DNA of 64,000 bases from JANXQG01 sp963719885 (lineage in GTDB: Bacteria > Planctomycetota > Planctomycetia > Pirellulales > Thermoguttaceae): NCBI GenBank assembly GCA_963719885.1, contig CAVRDP010000034.1, positions 806,001-870,000 of the forward strand, written 5' to 3'. The translations under genes were made by a program, and so were the position numbers. Below are positions 36,046 to 45,499 of this stretch, one piece after another (within the stretch, counting starts at the first letter, position 1; the number at the start of each line of letters is the position of its first letter). The notes beneath the pieces were generated by a model. It was not told the origin of the DNA. It ran no database searches and saw nothing but the letters and a program-made list of their open reading frames with translations.

Positions 36046-37595
36046 ATGCGATTCTTACTGCCACTTCTCGTTTGCCTGCCGGTCCTGCTGCTCCGGCCGG
36101 CTGGGTGCTACGCCGCTGATGGCAAGCTGCTGCTGACCGTCGTCGATGGCAAGACTCACAAACCGGTGGCCTGTCGTCTGCATCTCAGCGGTCCGCGGGC
36201 ACCCGGTACGCTGGGTCGGCGGCCGAAGAAGATGGAAGGCTATCCCTTCTGGGCCGACCATTTCGTCTTCCCGGGCACAATCACGCTGAACCTGCCGGTC
36301 GGCTTCTACACGTTCGAGCTGGAACGCGGCCCGGAGTACTACAACGTGACGGGCAATTTCAGCATCGAGCGCTTCGCCGACGACAGCAAGCAGGTGGAAC
36401 TGCGGCGCGTTGTCGACATGAGCGACGAGGGCTGGTGGTCCGGCGATATGTACCTCCGCCGTTATGTCCGCGACCTGGAAATGGTGATGTCGGCCGACGA
36501 TCTGCACGTCGCTCAGGCGACGACCTGGTGGAACGACAAGAACGATCTGGGCGGCAAGAATCTCACGCTGCCCAAGAATCGCCTGGTGACCTTCGACCGC
36601 GATCGAGTCTACGAACTGTACTGCGGCGGTTTCACCCGCGGCGGGACCGAAGTCTTGTGCTCCCACGTGCCGGGACCGATGCCCCTGCTGGCCCAAACCG
36701 ACGAGTACCCGTCGCTGGCCCAACATCTTCAGCAGGCCCGGCAAAAGAACCCGGAGTTGTGGGTGGATGCCACGGCGAGCTACGGATGGGACCTGCCGAT
36801 GTTGGTGGCCAACGGGCTGGTCGATTCGATCGAGGTGGCCAACAGCCATTTCGGCCGCAAGGCGATGCAGCTCGACACGAAGCTTGGCAAGCCGCGCAAT
36901 GTCGATGCTTACGCCGGCCCCTCCGGCTACGCCCGCTGGTCGCAGGACGTCTACTTCAAGTTGCTGGACTGCGGCCTGCGGATTCCGCCCACGGCCGGCA
37001 GCGGTTCCGGCGTTTCGCTCAATCCGGCCGGCTATAATCGCGTCTACGTACACTTGGACAGCAGCTTCAATTATCAGCAATGGTGGAAGAACCTGAAGGC
37101 CGGGCAGGTCGTCGTCAGCAACGGCCCGCTGTTGCGCGCCGGGTCGAGGGCCAGTTGCCGGGCCACACGTTCCACGGCGAGGAAGGCCGCGAGTTGGAAC
37201 TGGAGATCGGCATGACGTTGACCACCCGCGAGCCGATCAGCTACCTGGACATCGTGCAGGACGGCCAGGTGCGGAATTCGATCCGTTTCGAGACTTACAT
37301 CAAGGATGGCCGGCTGCCGCCGCTGCACTTCAAGAAGAGCGGCTGGTTCCTCCTGAGGGCGGTGGCCGAGATTTCCGACACGTATCGCTTCGCCATGACT
37401 GGCCCCTACTACGTTGAGTTCGGCGACAAGCCGCGGATCGGCAGGAAGTCGGCCCAGTTCTTCCTCGATTGGGTTTACGAGCGTGCCCGGCAGATCCGGA
37501 TCGACGATCCCGAGCAACGTGGCGAGGTGCTGGAATATCACCGCAAGGCGCGGGATTTCTGGAAGAACGTCGTGGAGAAGGCCAATGCAGAATGA
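36046..37595 (+). CDS. Exported CehA/McbA-like metallohydrolase-fold protein, frameshifted, metal site altered
   Basis: Starts at ATG 36046 with a signal peptide (MRFLLPLLVCLPVLLLRPAG). A beta domain is followed by GWWSGDMYLRRYVRDLEMVM, the place where CehA/McbA proteins of the PHP-like class read GDLHIHR; here both histidines are replaced, so catalysis in the known manner is doubtful. DLHVAQATTWWN and VVVSNGPLLRA also match the group. An indel at about 37142 shifts the frame; repaired, the chain continues RVEGQLPGHTFHGEEGREL. Total about 516 residues. The TGA stop (37593-37595) lies in the first unit of a repeat (37590-37682). Confidence 0.7.
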
Positions 37596-37682
37596 CGAAG
37601 CACGAATGACGAATGACGAACAAGAAACTCGCTGCAATTCCTTTCGCTGCTTGACCTTTCGTCATTCGTCATTCGTCATTCG
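37590..37682. repeat. Inverted repeat built of AATGACGAA / TTCGTCATT units
   Basis: Left side (37590-37620) has three or four AATGACGAA-like units; right side (37656-37682) has the inverted units TTCGTCATT in tandem. It separates the metallohydrolase-like gene from fliG and supplies the former's TGA stop. Confidence 0.75.
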
Positions 37683-37760
37683 GATTTTCTCCCAACTCTT
37701 CCCAAGTCTTCGGCCGATACTTGGAGAAGACTTCCGATTGCGCAAACATTGACTCCCGCC

Positions 37761-38756
37761 ATGCCCCAGGACATTCGCAAAGCCGCCATTCTGCTCATGA
37801 GCCTGCCGGACGATCAGGCCGCGCAGTTGATGAGCAAGCTCGAGCCCAAGCAAGTGGAAGCGGTTTCCATCGAAATCGCCAAGCTCGGCTCGGTCACCGG
37901 CGATGAGCAGGACGCTACGATTCAAGAGTTCGCCGGGGCCAATCCATCAAGCATCTCCGTGCGGGCCGGCGGATTGGAACTTGCCAAGCAATTGGTCGAA
38001 AAGGCCCTGGGCAAGAGTGCGGGGGCCACGCTGGACAACGTCCGCCAATCGATCGAGGCCCTGCCGTTCGGGTTCCTGCAAAAGGTCGATAACCAGAACC
38101 TCTTGACCTTCATTATGGACGAGCATCCGCAGACGATCGCCCTGATCCTCTCGCACATCCAGCCGCAGCAGGCCGCCGAGATCATCAAAGGGTTGCCGCC
38201 CGAACGGCAGTTGTCGGTCATTCGCCGCGTGGCCACGATGGGCCAGACCAGCCCCGAAATCATCAAGGAAGTCGAGCACGGGCTGGAACACCGCATGTCG
38301 AGCGTCGTCAGCCAGCAGTTCGAGAACGCCGGCGGCGTGCCCAGCGTGGCCGGCATGCTCAACGTCATCGATCGGGCCACCGAGCGCAGCCTCTTGGAGA
38401 ATCTCGCCCGCGAGGATCCCGAGTTGGTGGAAGAGATTCGCCGCCTGATGTTCGTCTTCGACGACATCAGCAGCTTCGGCAACAAGGAACTCCAAGTGCT
38501 GCTGAAGAACGTCGAAAACACGCAGTGGGCGATGGCTCTGAAGGGCGCCAATCCCGAGTTGAAAGAGAAAATCCTGGCCAACATGTCCAAGCGCGCGGGC
38601 GACATGCTCCGCGAAGAGATGGAGTACCTCGGGCCCGTCAAGCTTTCGGCGGTCGAGCAAGTCCAGCAGCAGATCGTCGACGTCGTGCGTCGTCTGGAAG
38701 ATGCCGGCGAGATCAGCACGCACAGCGACGAGCACGAAGAACAGTTCGTGAGCTGA
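37761..38756 (+). CDS. fliG: Flagellar motor switch protein FliG
   Basis: Part of the C-ring rotor that converts stator torque to rotation. 331 residues from ATG 37761 (an in-frame TTG lies 12 bases earlier). The N-terminal domain begins RKAAILLMSLPDDQAAQLMS; the middle domain holds DEHPQTIALILSHIQPQQAA, and the C-terminal torque domain has the charged helix around LMFVFDDISSFGNKELQVLL and the end EEMEYLGPVKLSAVEQVQQQ. Full length and intact. No other flagellar gene is in the window. Confidence 0.95.
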   Translation: MPQDIRKAAILLMSLPDDQAAQLMSKLEPKQVEAVSIEIAKLGSVTGDEQDATIQEFAGANPSSISVRAGGLELAKQLVEKALGKSAGATLDNVRQSIEALPFGFLQKVDNQNLLTFIMDEHPQTIALILSHIQPQQAAEIIKGLPPERQLSVIRRVATMGQTSPEIIKEVEHGLEHRMSSVVSQQFENAGGVPSVAGMLNVIDRATERSLLENLAREDPELVEEIRRLMFVFDDISSFGNKELQVLLKNVENTQWAMALKGANPELKEKILANMSKRAGDMLREEMEYLGPVKLSAVEQVQQQIVDVVRRLEDAGEISTHSDEHEEQFVS

Positions 38757-38773
38757 TGTCTTGTTCTTCCAGG

Positions 38774-39563
38774 TCAAACCACTTGACGCTGGATCTTGCC
38801 CACCGGGGCCAAATAAACGACGAACTCCTCCTGGCCGTCCACGCGCACGAGCCGGTCCATGAGCTCCTGGTCGTAGGCAGCCACGGCGCAGGTCCCCACC
38901 CCAATCGCCTCACAGGCCAGATACAGGTTTTGGCAGACGTGTCCGGCGTCCAGGGCGATGAGCTTGTGGGCGGCCGGCCCGTACGCGCCACTCCATGCGG
39001 TAGGGGATGGTCGTCCATAGGAAAACCACGGCCGCTCGACCGACGAACCATTGTCCCGCCGCGGCCTCGATCAGCCTCGCGGGCATCTGCTCCTCCCGGA
39101 ACAGGTCCAACAGTTGATGTTCCAGGGGCAGGTAGCGGTACATGCCCGGCTCCAGCCCGGAAACCCGTTGCACGGCCAGGTAGGTTTCCAAGGCCTGTCG
39201 ATTTCCGGCGGACGGTACGGTGCGGAGCACCGCGCCCGGGGCAACCTGCTGCCGGACCCCCTGCGTGGCCCATAGCAAGAAGGACAGTTCTTCCAGGGCA
39301 AGCGGCTCGGCATTGAAATCGCGGCAGCTCTGACGGCTGCCCAGGGCAGTTGCCAGATTCATGGCCCCCCCCTCAAACTTAATGGAACCGGCCGCCCACT
39401 CCCCGACCGGCGGCAGATCGTGCCGCGTGGCATCGGCCGGGAAAGGTTTCTCCAAGGGCGGAGGCGGGACATCACGATAATGGTCCGTCTCGGTGAAGTC
39501 GATCTCCTGGCGGATTGTGTTCTTGAGGAAATAGCGGTACTGGTCGAGCGACGGCGCGCGCAT
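38774..39563 (-). CDS. SagB-type nitroreductase-family dehydrogenase, frameshifted
   Basis: Flavin-dependent oxidoreductase of the SagB/ThcOx group; in RiPP pathways such enzymes make thiazoles or oxazoles, but many stand alone as here. The chain starts at ATG 39563. Motifs: LATALGSRQSCRDFNAEPLA (FMN binding, SRRS-like), LLWATQGVRQQ, RTVPSAGNRQALETYL, then after an indel near 39003 WSGAYGPAAHKLIALDAGHV and ACEAIGVGTCAVAAYD. Repaired length about 263 residues with stop at 38776-38774. No precursor peptide or cyclodehydratase gene is near. Confidence 0.82.
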
Positions 39564-39716
39564 GACGTTTTCCTTCCACGTAGGGGGCTGTATTGTGACA
39601 CCATTATAGCGACCGGTTGCCGGAACTCCAATTCTCTATGACGGAAGGATTGAACCACAGGCATTTTTCTTCTATACTTGATAGCTTAAGGAAACCGACA
39701 GTCTGGAGACGAAACC

Positions 39717-40850
39717 ATGCGAGCCTTGCCGTTCGTTGCGCTGCTGATTCTGGGTTTATGCCTTTCCCTATGCGTGCCGTGTCTGGCGGGCGACATGAAA
39801 ACCTTCGGTCCCGATCCCCAACTTTACCAGACGACAGTCAGTCGAGCGATCGAGTTTCTCACGAAAGGACAATCGCAGGACGGGTCGCTGAGTTCGCAGA
39901 TCGGGATCGGCCCCACCGCCATTGCCACGCTGGGCATGCTGCGGAGCGGCCGTTCGCCGGACGAGCCACAGATTGCCAAGTCTCTGAAGTATCTCGAAGA
40001 ATATGCCCAGGAGAACGGCGGCATCTACACGCCTGGCGGCCCCATCTCGACCTATGAAACTTGCATCGTCATGGTCTGCTTCCAAGAGGCCAATCGCGAT
40101 CACCGCTACGACAAGACTATTCGATCGGCCAAGAAGTTCATTCGTGGCGGCCAATGGGAAGAGAAACGGGGCAAGGACAAGTCCGATCCGGCCTACGGCG
40201 GCGTGGGCTACGGCGCCAAGTCGAAGAACCCCGACCTGTCGAACACCGCCTTCTTGATCGACGCCTTGAAAGCCGCCGGCAACGGCCCCGACGACGAGGC
40301 CATGAAGAAGGCCCTGGTCTTCGTCTCGCGGTGCCAGAACCTCGAAAGGGAACACAACACCACACCCAACGCGGCCAAGGTGAACGACGGAGGATTCTAT
40401 TACAATCCCACCCTCAGCAAGCAGGACGACGACCGCCAGACGGCCAACGGCGGCCTGCGGAGCTACGGCTCGATGACCTATTCCGGTTTGAAGAGCATGA
40501 TCTACGCCGGAGTGAACAAGGATGACCCCCGCGTCAAGGCGGCCGTCGAGTGGATCCGCAAGAACTACGACCTGAAGAGCAATCCCGGCCTGGGCGCCGC
40601 GGGATTGTTCTATTACTACCACACCTTCGCCAAGACGTTGGACGCGCTGGGCATCGACGAACTTGAAGACGCCAAGGGCGTGAAACACGACTGGCGCCGC
40701 GAACTGACCGAGGAACTCGCGCGGCGACAGAAAGAAAACGGCTCGTGGGTCAATATCAACGACCGCTGGATGGAAGGCGACGCCAACCTCTCCACCGCCT
40801 TCAGCCTGCTGGCCCTTTCCTATTGCAGGCCACATGCGGCCAAACCGTAG
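39717..40850 (+). CDS. Exported prenyltransferase/squalene-oxidase-repeat protein
   Basis: 377 residues with a signal peptide (PFVALLILGLCLSLCVPCLA). It is an alpha-alpha barrel built of terpene-cyclase-like repeats with the recurring QSQDGSLSSQIGIGPTAIAT, NGGIYTPGGPISTYETCIVM and GGLRSYGSMTYSGLKSMIYA patterns. The DxDD catalytic motif of true squalene-hopene cyclases was not seen, so it is more likely a binding or structural protein, as in many planctomycete copies. The stop codon TAG (40848-40850) is the tip of a palindromic repeat; the pre-insertion end seems to have been RPHAAK followed by TAG. Confidence 0.8.
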   Translation: MRALPFVALLILGLCLSLCVPCLAGDMKTFGPDPQLYQTTVSRAIEFLTKGQSQDGSLSSQIGIGPTAIATLGMLRSGRSPDEPQIAKSLKYLEEYAQENGGIYTPGGPISTYETCIVMVCFQEANRDHRYDKTIRSAKKFIRGGQWEEKRGKDKSDPAYGGVGYGAKSKNPDLSNTAFLIDALKAAGNGPDDEAMKKALVFVSRCQNLEREHNTTPNAAKVNDGGFYYNPTLSKQDDDRQTANGGLRSYGSMTYSGLKSMIYAGVNKDDPRVKAAVEWIRKNYDLKSNPGLGAAGLFYYYHTFAKTLDALGIDELEDAKGVKHDWRRELTEELARRQKENGSWVNINDRWMEGDANLSTAFSLLALSYCRPHAAKP

Positions 40851-40997
40851 GGTGGGACCAGACTCGGGGCACCCGCGCAGTGGGTCGGCAGGCGCAGGCC
40901 CACCTTGATTGTCCCATCGAGCGCAGAATGGTGGGCTGGCGCTCGGTGGAACCGAGCTTGTCCCACCCTACAGCTCTTGCCGGCCGCATGCGGCCAA
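40828..40997. repeat. GTAGGGTGGGAC-family palindromic repeat, copy 2, with flanking 16-bp duplication
   Basis: The element is 40847-40971: its right arm (40954-40971) is identical to that of copy 1 (3325-3342), the left arm has two changes. Just outside are 40828-40843 and 40982-40997, which match in 15 of 16 bases. The right copy continues AAG-TAG, which would be the original end of the prenyltransferase-like gene. This is what an insertion with target duplication leaves. Confidence 0.85.
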
Positions 40998-41007
40998 GTA
41001 GTCCAAC

Positions 41008-41787
41008 ATGATTGAATCCACAACGCTGTCCGCTCCCCCGGTTATCGTCGAGAACGTGACCAAGCGGTTTCGGCAAGGCAATACGATCATCGACGCCCTC
41101 CGAAACGTCCGGCTCACGATCGAGCGGGGCGAGTTCTTGGCCGTGATGGGAGCGAGCGGATCAGGCAAGAGCACCTTGCTGCACGTGATGGCCGGCCTGA
41201 CGCGACCCGACTCCGGACGCATCCTCGTCGACGGTCGGGACCTGGCAGCCATGCCGGACCGGGCACTCACGATGTTTCGCCGCCGCCACATCGGACTGGT
41301 CTTCCAGGCGTTCAACCTGATCCCGACGCTCACGGCGCGGGACAACATCCTCTTGCCCCTGTTGGCCGACGGGCGGGGTGAGCCCGCGGACAACCGGCTC
41401 CAAGGCCTGCTCACGCGGCTCAAGATGGCCGATCGGCTGCGTCATCCGCCCGACGCTTTGAGCGGCGGAGAGCAGCAGCGAGTCGCCATCGCCCGGGCCG
41501 TCATCACGGAACCGGCCGTGCTGCTGGCCGACGAGCCAACCGGCAGCCTCGACTCGATCACGGGTCAGGGGATCTGCCGGCTGTTGAAGGAACTGTGCGA
41601 GGAGCAGTGCCGAACGGTCGTCGTCGTAACCCACGAGCCGGCAGTGGCCGTCTGGGCCCAGCGGATCGTCGTGCTCAAGGACGGCCGGACATTGACCGAG
41701 TTCAAGACATCCGACTTCCGCGACGTTCACCGCCTGGCGGCCCATTATCAAGACGTCGTCGGGGCCGCGGCGGAGGACCAGCCATGA
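41008..41787 (+). CDS. ABC transporter ATP-binding protein (LolD/MacB type)
   Basis: Drives an ABC exporter of the FtsX-permease class. 259 residues with Walker A GASGSGKST (about 51-59), Q-loop LVFQAFNLIPTLTARDN, signature ALSGGEQQRVAIARA and Walker B VLLADEPTGSLD. It has the length and motifs of LolD-type ATPases. The stop overlaps the start of the permease gene by 4 bases (ATGA), so they are translationally coupled. Confidence 0.93.
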   Translation: MIESTTLSAPPVIVENVTKRFRQGNTIIDALRNVRLTIERGEFLAVMGASGSGKSTLLHVMAGLTRPDSGRILVDGRDLAAMPDRALTMFRRRHIGLVFQAFNLIPTLTARDNILLPLLADGRGEPADNRLQGLLTRLKMADRLRHPPDALSGGEQQRVAIARAVITEPAVLLADEPTGSLDSITGQGICRLLKELCEEQCRTVVVVTHEPAVAVWAQRIVVLKDGRTLTEFKTSDFRDVHRLAAHYQDVVGAAAEDQP

Positions 41788-44636
41788 GCGTCAGCCGGAA
41801 GCTGGCCATGGCCTACGCGCGGCGGCACCCGGGCCGGATGCTCTTGACCTCGCTGGCGACGATCGCCGCAGCATGTGTCGTCGTTTGGGTTGTCAGCGGC
41901 TACGACGCGCTGGTTGGGCAGTTCGGCAGCAAGGCGGCCGAGTACCTTGGCCGCTACGACCTGTTCCTCGTGCCCGATTCGGCCGACGACTCGTCGCTGC
42001 CCGCGGAACTGGTGGCGGCAATGCACAAAGACCCTGCCATCGCCGAGTGGGAACCCGCGCTGCAATGGACCGTCCGTGTCAAGCCCGATAAACCGATCGA
42101 CGTGAACTCGGAGGGCTCTTCCGGCAGCAACAGTTCTTCGCAGAGCAGCCAGGGCAGTCCGCCGCGAGGCGCGCCCCCGGACCGCCCGAAACTCGTCGGC
42201 ATGAACTCCGCGGCGCCTCCCTACTCGCTGGTCCAAGGACGTTGGATCAAGACCGACGACCCGGCCCTGCGCGAGGCCGTGATCAGCAACCAGTCCGCGG
42301 AGCAATTCCAAGTTGGGCTGGGCGATGAGGTGCTCGTGATTCTCGGCACCAAGGAATATCGCCTGACGATCGTGGGCATCGTCGCGCAGGCGTCTTCCGC
42401 GCCGGCGGCTGAGAAGACGTCGGCGACCGGCCGACCGCTCATGGCGGCAGGGGGCTCGACACTTGGGCCGGCTGCCTCCGCGCTCTACGTGCCGCTGGCC
42501 CTGGCCGAAAAGATCACGCGGCAAGCCGGCAAGATCAATTTGGTAAACATCAAGCTCCGCCCGGGCGAACAGACCGCCGCATTCCGCGATCGCTGGCAGC
42601 CGCAAGTGCTGCGGACCCGGCCGCCCGTGCTCCTTGTCGGCGTGCAAGACGTGCTGAACGCGATGGCGCAAGCCACGATGGCCACCAGTGCCCGGCGGCA
42701 GGCGTGGGCCGCCACCGGCATGTCGCTCCTGGCCGCGCTGTTCATCATTTTCACCACGTTGAGCATGGGCGTCAGCGAACGGGTGCGGCAATTCGCCATC
42801 ATGCGCGCGGTCGGACTGACACGATTCCAGGTCGCCGGGGTCATCGCCGCCGAAAGCCTGGTGCTTGCGCTGATCGGTTGGGCCGGCGGCTTGATCGCCG
42901 GCTGGGGACTCTTGGCGGTCGCCAGTCACGCCAAGCCCGAGCTGTTCAACCGTGGTGCGTCGCTGGGTGGCTGGTGCGTGCTGCTGACGGGCGTGGCGGC
43001 GTTGGGCGGTGCGCTGGTGGCCTCGATTCTGCCCGCTTGGCAGGCGACGCGCGTCCAACCGCTGGAGGCCATGTCGCCCCGCCGCTATGGTCGGCCAGGT
43101 TTGCGAACGTGGGTGATTACCGGCGCCATCGGTGTGGTCTTGATCGCCGTCAATCCGCTGCTCGTCTACGTCGTACCCATCGGCGATTCTGCCCGCTACG
43201 GCATTTATATGGCTCTGGGCTGCACGAGCATGGCTATTGGGTTTTTGTTGCTTGCGCCGCTGGCCATCGTGGCCACGGAGGCGTTGATCGGGCCGTGGCT
43301 CGCACGGGCCATGAGGCTGGAGCCCCGGCTGTTGCGAGCCCAGCTCATCAGCAACCTGTGGCGCACGCTTGGCACCACGTTGGCCATGAGCATCGGCCTG
43401 GGACTCTACGTCTCGATGATGATTTGGGGATATTCGATGCTTCAGCCGTTCAAGCCGGGCGACTGGGTGCCCGACATGCTCGTGACGCTCCAGTCGGGCG
43501 GGCTGCCCGACGCGGAAATCGACACCGTGCGCCACACGCCGGGCGTCGTTCCCGAGCAGTGCCTCCCTCTGGCCGTCGAACAGCCCCGCCTGGCCGGCGA
43601 CATTACCGACAGTCAGAAAGGCAATTCGGTCACGCGGCAAGACAACATCCTGATGATTGGCCTTGACCCGCAAGTGGCGTTCGGCGGTTCGCGGCCGCTC
43701 GTGCGTGCGGAATTCGTCCAAGGCACGCGCGAAGAGGCCGTCACCCGGCTTACACAAGGCCGGTTTTGCGTTGTGCCCGACCACTTCCTCACGGCGACCG
43801 GTCTGAAGCTCGGCGACCGGTTCGCGGTGGTTCCTCCCGACATGCCCGACAAACCGGTCCAATACACGATTGCCGGAGTGGTCTCGCTGCCCGGTTGGCA
43901 CTGGATCGCCCAGGTCTCCGGCCTGCGGCGGCGCGGCGTGCGGTCGGCGGCCATGGTGTTTGCGTCCTACGACGACATCCGCCGCGACTTCGACATCCGA
44001 GAGACCAATTATTTGTGGATGAACGTCAAGCCGGGCGTGGGCGTGCCGGAGATGGGGGCGGCGTTGCAACCCCTTGCCGACCGTTACCTCGGTCCAGGCA
44101 CGGTGATCAATGTCCGCGGTCCATCGAGTTTCGGGGCGACGAAGTTTGGCCAGTCGCTGCGAATTACCACGCCCGACGACGTTCGCATGCAACTTCTCGC
44201 CCGGGCCGACGACGTGATTTGGGCCATGTGTGAACTGCCGCTCATCACGTTGCTGGTAACTTCACTGGGCGTGATCAATACGATCATGGCTTCCGTTCGT
44301 GCCAGGCGTTGGGAACTGGGCGTGCTCCGCGCCCTGGGGGTGACGCGATGGGCGCTGACGCGTATGATCCTGGCCGAAGGTCTCTTGATCGGTCTGGTGG
44401 CCTGCATCCTCAGTCTTTCCTTCGGCGTGATGGCCGGTTGGTGTGGCACGGGCATTTCCCAATACGTCAGTTTCTTCGGTGGGCTGGCGACGCCGTTGGT
44501 CGTGCCTTGGGGCAAACTGGCGGCCGCCCTTTCAGCCACGCTTGGGTTGTGTCTCGCCGCCTCTTTGTGGCCGGCCATTCGGATCGGCCGTGCCGAACCA
44601 TTGCAACTCCTCCGCGAAGGGCGAAGCGCAACGTAG
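41784..44636 (+). CDS. ABC transporter permease, two FtsX domains
   Basis: 950 residues. An N-terminal helix (MLLTSLATIAAACVVVWVVS) precedes a large extracytoplasmic domain (about 40-290), then two sets of FtsX-type helices: LAALFIIFTTLSMGVSERVR with FAIMRAVGLTRFQVAGVIAA, and LITLLVTSLGVINTIMASVR with WELGVLRALGVTRWALTRMI. A second extracytoplasmic domain lies between them (about 560-800). This is the arrangement of permeases that extrude lipoproteins, lipids or peptides by periplasmic conformational work. Substrate unknown. It overlaps the ATPase gene by 4 bases. Confidence 0.9.
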   Translation: MSVSRKLAMAYARRHPGRMLLTSLATIAAACVVVWVVSGYDALVGQFGSKAAEYLGRYDLFLVPDSADDSSLPAELVAAMHKDPAIAEWEPALQWTVRVKPDKPIDVNSEGSSGSNSSSQSSQGSPPRGAPPDRPKLVGMNSAAPPYSLVQGRWIKTDDPALREAVISNQSAEQFQVGLGDEVLVILGTKEYRLTIVGIVAQASSAPAAEKTSATGRPLMAAGGSTLGPAASALYVPLALAEKITRQAGKINLVNIKLRPGEQTAAFRDRWQPQVLRTRPPVLLVGVQDVLNAMAQATMATSARRQAWAATGMSLLAALFIIFTTLSMGVSERVRQFAIMRAVGLTRFQVAGVIAAESLVLALIGWAGGLIAGWGLLAVASHAKPELFNRGASLGGWCVLLTGVAALGGALVASILPAWQATRVQPLEAMSPRRYGRPGLRTWVITGAIGVVLIAVNPLLVYVVPIGDSARYGIYMALGCTSMAIGFLLLAPLAIVATEALIGPWLARAMRLEPRLLRAQLISNLWRTLGTTLAMSIGLGLYVSMMIWGYSMLQPFKPGDWVPDMLVTLQSGGLPDAEIDTVRHTPGVVPEQCLPLAVEQPRLAGDITDSQKGNSVTRQDNILMIGLDPQVAFGGSRPLVRAEFVQGTREEAVTRLTQGRFCVVPDHFLTATGLKLGDRFAVVPPDMPDKPVQYTIAGVVSLPGWHWIAQVSGLRRRGVRSAAMVFASYDDIRRDFDIRETNYLWMNVKPGVGVPEMGAALQPLADRYLGPGTVINVRGPSSFGATKFGQSLRITTPDDVRMQLLARADDVIWAMCELPLITLLVTSLGVINTIMASVRARRWELGVLRALGVTRWALTRMILAEGLLIGLVACILSLSFGVMAGWCGTGISQYVSFFGGLATPLVVPWGKLAAALSATLGLCLAASLWPAIRIGRAEPLQLLREGRSAT

Positions 44637-44639
44637 CTT

Positions 44640-45175
44640 GAGCACTCTCTATGCCTACGACACCGAATCGCTGGAACCAAGAGGTTCGGCCCTTGCGATT
44701 GAAGACGCGGACAACGTCCGATTCGACGCGCGCCTCCGTCGCATCCTCGTAGGGGGCAGTTCCAAGACGCAAGGTGCGGTGGTCTCCTTCGACCCACGGA
44801 CGCTCGTCAAGGTCGGTGAAGTGCCCCTCCCGTCGCACGCCGAATCGTTCCGGTGCGACCCGTCGAGTCCGCGATTATTCGTCAATCTGCCGGGCGACAA
44901 GTTCTCGGACAGCGACGGAATCGTGGTCCTGGCCGACCGTGACAAGAACTCGGTCGTGCAACGATGGCGATTACCGGGAATCGCACGGAACTTTCCCATG
45001 GCGCTGGACCCGACCCATCGCCGAGTCTTTGTCGTCGGCCGCAAGCCCGCCCGGCTGCTGGCGCTCGATTCGGGCAGCGGAGCCGTTCTCGGGACGACGC
45101 CTTGCGTGGCGGATTCCGACGACATGTTCTTCGACGTAACCGCCGGCGTCGTCTTCATTATCGGCGGCGGCCGGC
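44640..45175 (+). pseudogene. Remnant of an exported YncE-like beta-propeller (N terminus missing)
   Basis: Directly after the permease stop, in one frame, the DNA reads LYAYDTESLEPRGSALAIED, ADNVRFDARLRRILVGG, EVPLPSHAESFRCDPSSPRL, NFPMALDPTHRRVFVVGRKP and CVADSDDMFFDVTAGVVFII, blades of the YncE-like propeller family. There is no start codon or signal peptide and the last blade is cut off at about 45175. Confidence 0.7.
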
Positions 45176-45373
45176 GCGTACTCTTGGAAACCGGTCGCGT
45201 GGCCGCGATAGGCACGCCCGCGGAGGTCAGTCACGGAAGAGACGATCCGGCGTGTTTACGGGGTCCAGGTCGCCGTGCAGCCCAACGGCGTCTCGCGGCG
45301 GCCGCACGTGGTTTTGACGGCCGGAATGGCCGGGAAAGAAGCAGAATCATCCGAAGTGCCATCAAGACCATGA
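45176..45373 (+). pseudogene. Remnant: C-terminal end of a FecE/BtuD-type ABC ATPase
   Basis: Continues from the propeller remnant as RVLLETGRVAAIGTPAEV, then after an indel near 45228 TEETIRRVYGVQVAVQPN and VSRRPHVVLTAG, ending with TGA at 45371-45373. The pattern GxIxAxGTPxEVxTxExIRxVYGV is the end of ATPases for siderophore or B12 importers. Walker and signature motifs are missing. No permease or binding protein of that type is nearby. Confidence 0.6.
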
Positions 45374-45499
45374 GTTTCCGCGGCGCGGCCGCCTCTCCCG
45401 TCAAACGGTCGTTGGATGAGACATCCTAGCAAAGGGATGCGCGACATACTACTACAAAAGTGTCCCATAAAATTGGCCCGCTGCCGCGTAACCCGGCGC

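Noticed and set aside
41748..44192. An 814-codon open frame antisense to the ABC permease
   Set aside because: It is the high-GC shadow of the permease gene; the sense protein has full family motifs and membrane helices, the antisense has none.
44443..44640. Extending the propeller remnant upstream into the permease gene to gain a start codon
   Set aside because: The upstream part is out-of-frame permease sequence; protein resemblance begins only after the permease stop.
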